A DNA stretch of 64,000 bases from Morinoia aosen (Eukaryota; Arthropoda; Malacostraca; Amphipoda; Talitridae): positions 52,889,602 through 52,953,601 of the forward strand of contig CM059563.1 of NCBI GenBank assembly GCA_030386875.1. The letters run 5' to 3'. How positions within the stretch are numbered: the stretch's first letter is position 1; every line of letters starts with the position of its first letter. Below, piece after piece: positions 40,501-49,500 of this stretch. The translations under genes and the position numbers were made by a program. Below the pieces are notes generated by a model. That model was given only the letters and a program-made list of their open reading frames with translations. It was not told where the DNA came from and did no database searches.

Positions 40501-43500
40501 ACGTTTATCGCTTGTGGTTACGTTTATTGTTTGTAGTTAAGTTTATCGCCTGTGGTTACGTTTATCGCCTGTGGTTACGTTTATCGCCTGTGGTTACGTT
40601 AATAGGCGATAGTTAGGTTTATTGTTTGTGGTTACGTGTTTTGTCTAATCGAAATATAAATGGAAGCTAAACATCTCGAGCTAATGATGCATTGTGTGTC
40701 ATTCTAGATTCTAATCATGTTCGCGTATATATATTTGCAATAGATACGAATATTCGCGTGGAAGATTCAGAGTGTATACATGATTACCGTAGTATCTGAA
40801 TTGCCATTGGTGTGTGTGTGGAACTAATGACACATCGAATGCATATTACATAGGTGCATCGTATACCATCCACTTAGGTAAAGAATAATTCTGTGAAGTA
40901 GTACAATATATGCAAGATGAGTATTAAGATCAGTTTGTGCAGCTTCTTTTTTATATTACACGTCTTGATTGTGAAGCTAACTGTATGAGCAAAGGCTGAA
41001 CAAAATATACGATTAAATGGCATAAAAGAAAGCATTTGTTGGCAGGTGTACAGTAACCGTTGGTTCGGTATTTAAAAACTCTGTTTTGTGGTGTAGCCTA
41101 CAAATGTTCGACATCATAGACGACTTTTAGGCCTTAGAATAACAGCAAAATCTGCAATGAGTTAACATCGTTTTAAAGCATAAACGTATCATGAGTTTTT
41201 TTAATCTGTTAGCTTGAGAGTTACCGAAACAAAATTATTGGAAAAATGTTTCTCTGAAATAACGTTTTGTACTCGATAAAATTTAATTTCTACTTTATGT
41301 ATGCATACACTCTTCATGGGCTACTTGCGTTTCATAAAGTTAAATGCTAGATATATCTACTATCTTAGCATAAATTGCCTACAATATTAATATTCAATAA
41401 TTAATCAAGTTGAAGTTTCGTCTCCAAAGTTTCGTAAATGTGATGAATGTTTTCAAGACGCAAGTAACAGGCCATTGTACTGCTGATTGCGACGCTTAAT
41501 GAGTGCCCAGACTCAAGCTATTCACTTTGTTGAAAAAATTCCCTCAATTTTTGGTTTGCCATTCATTTATACTCCTTAAAAACAGTAGATTTCAATTCAT
41601 GTTGAATATTATAGTATAGAGCGCGGAAAAATATTTGAAGAAGACTATGATAACAAGGAATAAAAAGTGTGCGTGTCCAGCGGTCAATCAACTGCAAAGC
41701 TCACAGAGAACATGCAGTTGATCATCCCTAAATACTTCTTTTTTTGACGGTTTTGCAGGACTGGCAGTTGCACATCCGCTACGTCCAGAAGCGCGACGAG
41801 GGAGTTTATGAATGCCAAATAGCGACGCACCCGCCCATCAGTCTCCTGTCCACTCTCCACGTGGTCGGTAAGTGCAGAGGGTGCTGTCAATAGTTCATTA
41901 ACACTATTCAATGACTGGTACTGAGTGCGGTGATTGAAAGCGTCCAGTTTCATATTCTCACACGATCGAGGGAATATATGAAAACCAACTTGCTGCTTAT
42001 GTGTGAGCTCTGAAAGCTGGTTTTCTCCTGCTCAAGAAAGTGTTTGAATGGAAACAGAAACGTTTTTAGAGAAATTATTTCCGCTAGAAGCTCGTTGAAA
42101 ATTAGACGGCGTCAATTCAACATTAATGCGTTTGGGGAAAACACAGGTCGCGTCAGATGTCCTACGAGGATAAAAGGGAATTTTAAAGTATTCTTCAAAA
42201 CTCATATCACGCGTTAACAGCAAACCTGAAGCGAGCAGCTGAGCTTTAGACGCGAAAAAGGACGTCATTTTAATGGAAAGGGAAACTTAAGTGAGCGACG
42301 GAGTTTTATACGCGTAGTACTGTATTTTTTGGCGTGTGAGTTCACATTTTTTAATTTGATACGTTTTAATGGGAAATGGAACCAAATGATGCATAATCAC
42401 TTTTAGACGCGAAAACAGGGCTTGTGTGTTAATGAGAACAGAACCCTAAACGTGGGGCAGGCAATGTTTTACGTACAGCTAGAACTTGCGTTTTAATGAG
42501 AAGAGAACTTTTAACACGCAACAGGTAGTGTTTTATGAGCAGTCAGGACTTGTGTTTTAATGAGAAGAGAACTTTTAACGCGCAACAGGTAGTGTTTTAT
42601 GTGCAGCCTGGACTTAGGTTTTAATGAGAAGAGAACTAACGTGCAGAAGGTAATGTTACACGTGTAGCCAGGACTTGGGTTTTAATGAGAAGAGAACTAA
42701 CTTTCAACCGGTAGTGTTTTATATGCAGCCAGGACTTGTGTTTTAATGAGAAGAGAACTTTTAACGCGCAACAGGTAGTGTTTTATGTGCAGCCAGGACT
42801 TGTGTTTTAGTGAGAAGAGAACTTTTAACGCGCAACAGGTATTGTTTTATGTTCAGCCTGGACTTGTGTTTTAATGAGAAGAGAACTAACGTGCAAAAGG
42901 TAATGTTACACGTGTAGCCAGGACTTGGGTTTTAATTAGAAAAGTACTAACGTGCAGCAGGTAATGTTACACGTGTAGCCAGGACTTGGGTTTTAATGAG
43001 AAGAGAACTAACGTGCAGCAGGTAACGTTACACGTGTAGTCAGGACTTGGGTTTTAATGAGAAGAGAACTAACGTTCAGCATGTAATGTTACACGTGTAG
43101 CCTAGACTTGGGTTTTTAAAAGAGGACCTTAAACGTGCAACATGACGTAGTTCCGCGTGCAGCCAGGAAGCCCTAAACTAGAGCGGTAAACAGACACGTT
43201 GGATGTAAAGGAACTTCAAATGTGTAAACAGCGAGCCGTTATCGAGCAAACAAGGATCTTTAGATGAGCAGTAGATTTAAATTTGTCCTTCTTAGCCCTC
43301 AATCGACCCACCACCATTGATTCGTTGATGGATGTATCAGGGAGCTCAACGTCAGAGCCGTGACGAGATATCTATATTTTCGTTGGATGATCACACGTGT
43401 TCACTCTAATGAAAATAAAAAATGATTGTTATAGCACCAACAGTGTACTCATTTTGAAGTTTAATTCACGGTTTGGGCTAGGTAATGCCATTACGACAGC

Positions 43501-46500
43501 TTAGAAGTATGGAACTAGAGGCTTTTCCCACACGTAATATGGAGTCAGAGAATAATTTTTCAATAAAATGCAATTCTGAAGCTCTAATATAGCCATTCCT
43601 AGTTTTTAACGATCATTACTTCTTGAAAAAATTATTCAATTTGTTTTTTCCCCTCGGATAAAATATCTCAATATTAAGGTCCAAAGTTACACTTGGGATC
43701 AAATACTAATTGACGTCAGTGAGTTTAATTGTAAACAAAAGTGCAAAGAAACACGTTTTTAGAAAGATGGATACCTTATTTAAAAACGTGTTTCTTTGCA
43801 CTATTATTTCTAATTCGAATTTGAAAACGGCAAACCATTTATACATCCATAAGTGCAATTGGCATTGCCTCAACATATGAGCAGCTGCTTATTTGGGGCG
43901 AAAATCTTCAGAAACAGCTCACGTGGCCATCTGTTGCACACATTGGAGTCCTGTTGGGCCTTTTGCTAGTTGCGACAATTTGCTGCACTATTTATGCGCA
44001 GCAGCTCAGGTAGGAGTACAAAGTAGAGTGCGTGCTCGAGGGCTTCGTTTGCAAAACGAAATTACTGTTGATCTATTTTTGTTCATGTCTTGTTGACATG
44101 TTGGTGATGTGATGTCTGTATACCATGCAGATATCAATATCGGTACACAGGTCAGTTACCTTCACCTAAGAGTGAGGATGCCTCGCTGAATGAACTACTC
44201 TCCGGGCCTTATTTCGCAAAACTAAAAGATATTCTTCCAAGTGCACATCCAGCAAAATAGCGAGCAGAGCTTTAAACATGAATTGACGACTCATAACCTT
44301 GGAATGAAACATTTTATTTATGTTTCGTTCATTTCTTTAACGAAAATTTTTACTCGCAGAAAAATAGTTTCCATCATTGGTATCAAAATTTATTGCCCTC
44401 TCGTATTCTGGCTTAGCGTTAAATGGCGGCGGTAAAAAGGTGCGCGTAACAATTTTGACGGTGTTCAAATGATTAACAACCTGCAACGTTTTTGTAAACA
44501 CTTCATTTTAAAAAGAATTAAGGAGTTATGACCAAAGAATCTTCTTCTATAACAGTAACATTAGAAATGTGAGGCTTTGTTTAATACAACAGACATCAAA
44601 TTCGACACGCTTTCTTGCATCATTCTCTCATAGATATCATTGTACATTCAATTTCTTCTGAAGTATTTTTTAATTTAACAATTTAAACAATTTATTTACC
44701 ACAGGAGATACAGAGGTAGAATGTTTCTTAAGTCTAATACAATGGTCAGAGTTGAGTATAGCTACCTGTGGGCCCGAATAAGTTCAGCGACTTCTAGGGC
44801 ATCCTACCATTACATTATTCTAGGGCGTACAATAATGTTTAACCTAATTCACTTAGCCTAGTTTCGCATTAGACTAATCAACAGGATAATGAACTCGATA
44901 TTGATGTTTAATTTTACAATATAGGTCATATGGACAATATTTAACAGTATATTCGATAACGATTTGGGAGCAGACTGAAAATCGGCGATATTACTCATGG
45001 CAAATTGCATTATTAGGACCAGACATGTAGGAGGCAGGATTTGACTTGGTGATCTTACACGACTAGTATTCTGATAAGAAGTGAGACTCAAGATTTCTTT
45101 TAAATACCTTGTAAGAATTACTTTCACGGATCTCCGCAGGTATTGAGTTCCAGGTTTTAGTTCCAACGAATAGTATACTATGTTGCGAGCGGGCCTTTGA
45201 ATAATAAGGAAGCATGAATTTACTTTTATTTCGTGTTAAATGGTCGTGATGACCAGTTTGCGCAGTTAATAACTGTTGAAGGCTATTGTCGCCATCATTA
45301 GCTAATGTTTTGTAGATGAAATTGCAGATGGAGATTTTGTAGAGATCCGAGAGTTTAAGTATTTGTAAATTTTTGAATGAATCATTTGTGTGAGCATTAT
45401 ATTCTAGGTTCTTTACCGCTCTGATGGCTCTTTTTTGCAGAGTAAAAATTATATTTAATAATGCTAATTTCACAAGTGAGATTATAAAATCTTCCTTACT
45501 AAAATGTGATAATGTACACACTTATCATTCGCAAAACTGCACAAAATATTGCAAAGGTCGAGATCAATGCTTCAGGGAGGCTTTCAATGAAGGGGCGTAG
45601 CGAAATTATCGCGTGTCCGCACTGGTCTACCGAGTAAAGTGGCCAGCTGAGTCTCCCATGCGTACGAGAGCAATTTTACACCCACCAATTCTCTATGTAG
45701 GTAAATAAGCAACTCAAAAAATCCATGGGTAGAAAGTACATTTCATTTATTTTTGTTGTGTGCACGAACCTTTCCATCGCATCTTCCTTAACATAATATC
45801 AAAACTACTTTTAAAATTTGATGTCATTTAACTCTAGAAGAAGTGTGATTTGTAATTAAATTTTTTATTTACTGTAGCTCAACATGATGCTTGGAAACAA
45901 ATTGCAAAACATTTTATGACTGTTGAAATTAGGATGAATTGATTTCTCTACCGAGAGATTTAACAACCTGAAGTATTTATACATAATATTATTTACAATA
46001 GCTATTGCACAATAATTCTTGGGATATAGCAGATGAAAGAATCGAGAATGTTTTTGCTTACATACATACTTTTTCCGTTTTTATAGTTTCACGAAAAATG
46101 TTGATCAAATAAAAATTTGAAGCAAAAGCTTAACAACTGGTGACAGACAGAGTCAAATTTTGTCAAATTATGTCAAGTTTTAAATATCAAATTTGAATAT
46201 CAAATCACTTTGAATAAACTTTATTCTGACGTATATTGTCTTCAATGTCAAGTTAGATCTTGAACTGAAAGGCCATAAGCAGATTGTTGTCTTCCTTCCG
46301 AGAGAATAGCAAATGTTGTAGTTTCATTAATTATTCAATATGCTTAATTTCAACCCTTCATCACAAAGTCACAGAGTCGCTCAAATATGAACGAGTTCAA
46401 CACTTCAAAGCTCCATGTAAGAGCCGCCAAGCTTTGAGGACTTCACTTGTTAGAATACATTTTTTCAATTTGAGTCGAACAGTACCTTTGAATAAAATTA

Positions 46501-49500
46501 TGAGATACGTTTGTTTGTGTCTGCAGAAGAATAATATAAATATGTTTCAATTTTATCGATAATGAATTTTATAATGCACACCGTTCATAAGTTTCTGTCT
46601 CAAATGGCTGGTTCTTGCTAAATTCCTGCGTCCGATATTGTAAAGTCATACACTAAGAAGTGTCAGTTCGCTAGCGAAGTTCGGTTGTGAATTTTATTAT
46701 CAAAAACAACTGAGGCGATCTTCTCGAGATCCATGCACTTACTGACACTGTTCAAGTATGAATATTTCTTTTCATTTACTGAATGTAACGCAGCAAAGCT
46801 CTGTGCTTTACTGTCAAAAGTTGTAGACACTGAACATCTGAAAACTGAATAATTGGTTCAGTTATTTGGTTTTAGAAACAATATGAGAAACATGAGACAA
46901 GCATTGAATCGATAAGAAATTTTTGAAATATAAGAACAAATACGCATTGAATCAAATTATCTGCAAATTTTTGCTTACAACAATCTTTTGAAAAGGTAGA
47001 ACAAAGACACTTGATAGTGAAATTAGTACGGTTTTTGCAATATGAATAAAGTAATTTTAGAAAATATAGTAATTGTGCAAAAATTTTTGCTTATGCATGT
47101 ACTCACTAGGCATTTTTTGCTTTTGCATGCATTCAAAATGTATTTTTTGCTTTTGCATGTTCTCGTAAAATATGTTTTGCGTTTGCATGTACTCACTAGA
47201 TATTTTTTGCGTTTGCATCCACTCACTATATATTTTTTTGCGTTCGCATGTACTCACCAGATAGTTTTTGCATTTGCATGCACTCACTAGATATTTTTTT
47301 GCGTTTGCATGTACTCACTAGATATTTTTTTGCGTTTGCATGCACTCACTAGATATTTTTTTGCGTTTGCATGTACTCAGTAGATATTTTTTCCGATTGC
47401 CAGAAGCCACCTCGGAGATCCTGGGCGGCCCCGAGAAGTACATGACGATGGGGAGCTCCCTGCGCCTCGTGTGCGTGCTCAGGAAGAACACGCAGCCGCC
47501 CACCTACGTCTTCTGGTACCACAACGACAGGATGATCAACTATGACACCAAGGTAATCACTTTTTTAAAGTTGGTAATGAGTTTTCATATAAATTTTTCA
47601 ATAACATCTGGTAATTTGACTGAAGTAATGTAATATAATTCCTTTTTGAAGTTGGCTATGCCTTTCAATATCACTTTATAATAACATCAGTTAATTTCAC
47701 TCGAGTTATTTAACATAGGTGATTTCACCCAGTTATTTCACATCAGATAATCACTTTTCACCATCGTTTGATCTCTTATTTTTTCCTTCCTTATTGATTG
47801 AATTTGTTCACATGTAACTGGTTGAGAATCGCGCATTTTAGATGTGAAACTGATAACCATTCGTAAGATTGATAATCCATCAATACCCTCAATTTCCATT
47901 CAAACTCAATATTTCTGAAACGATCTATGATCAAAGGCAGCACCTTGAAACCAACAACAAAATAAAAGATTGCTCTGAGCATTTTGGTTCATCTTCCTTC
48001 AAAGGAGCTGCTTGATCATTTATTCGTTTTGGAAACCAATTCAGTCAATGAGAACCTGCAACTGTTTGTGACAGTGCTGATGAGAATGCTAACTTTCATT
48101 GTTTTCTAACTTAGGTGAAAGTGGACACCGGAGGAGAAGTGAGCGTGCTCTTCTTAGGCGAAGTGGGGCCGCAGTCGTCCGGTAACTACACCTGCATGCC
48201 CTCCAACGCACAGTCCTCGCACATCATCGTCCATGTCCTCAGAGGTCAGAAAACAATTCAGCAACAATGAATAATTCATCAACAAAGTGCATATTTGAGA
48301 GTGAAACTTTACCTCACTTCCTTTACAACACCCAGTAAATGTGTCTTTGATAATGACACTTAACCTGACATCCTTTACAACGCCCTGTAAATGTGTATTT
48401 GATAATGAAACTTTACTGCACTTTCTTTACAACGCCCAGTAAATGTGTAATTGATGACATGATAATTCACATCCTTTACAACGCCCAGTAAATGTGTATT
48501 TGACGAAACTTTACCGCACTTCCTTTACAACGACCAGTAAATGTGTATTTGATGAAAATTTACTGCACTTCCTTTACAACGCCCAGTAAATGTGTATTTG
48601 ATGAAACTTCACCTCACATCCTTTACAACGCCCAGTAAATGTGTATTTGATGAAACTTTACCGCACTTCCTTTACAACGCCTAGTAAATGTGTGTTTGAT
48701 GACACTTAACCTCACATCATTTACAACGCCCAGTAAATGTGTATTTGATAACGGAAATTTACCGCATTTCCTTTACAACGCCCAGTCCTCGTACATCGTC
48801 GTCCATGTGCTCAGAGGCCAGAAAACAACTCAGCAACAATGTATTGGATAGTGAAACTTTACCCAACTTTCCTTTTACATTTTCGTGATTCTGCAGGTGT
48901 TAGTTCTGCAGTCATGAGAGTAAAACCGGTTGTCACCATTGATTTATTTCATTGCTTGATTAAAAGGTTCTGCGATCTAAATAGGCTATGGCGAGAATGA
49001 TTTTCAGCTAAATTGATAGGGTAATTGGTAAATATTTAACCATTATTTTATGTTGATGGCATCACTTGAACTTAAATTTGTTATAAGTGTTTGAAGTCAC
49101 TCTTAATTGTTCTTGGATATGTATTTTTCTTGACCTTCTTGACCTCGGTAGCGAAAATTAGAATTTCTCAGCTGGTAAACGTATTTCTTCGAAATCATCC
49201 TTGACAATTTGAGCGGTAACTACACCGACAAAATTTTCTGCAAACGCGAACACTGCGCAAGATTATTCTTGAGTTCCTTGTATTTTGAAAATAAATAAAG
49301 TTTGAATCCTATTTTGATATAATTTCTGCAATGGAAACACCATAAAATAATACCGATAAAAAGATGCTCAGAATAATTTGACTTTATATTTCATATTCAT
49401 ATTGTTCATCATTTGTAGAACCTGTTTAATATGTAAATGGACTAATTTTTGCACCGATCAGAAGCGGTAATTGAAATGGAACCTACTCTCCTCAGGACAT

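Larger units (their letters stand above)
41868..47403 (+). other. Intron 4 of the Dpr gene
   Basis: About 5.5 kb. It holds a long 58-64-bp array (42290-43145), a perfect hairpin (43740-43802), a 5'-truncated LINE on the opposite strand (44670-45450) and a 30-31-bp array reaching the exon 5 acceptor (47095-47403). The remaining sequence, including the open frame 43893-44096 and the stretch 45451-47094, shows nothing I recognise. Confidence 0.7.

Noticed and set aside
44858-45166. 102-codon minus-strand frame
   Set aside because: Alternative frame of the LINE 3' end and UTR; the true frame is the one ending at 45063.
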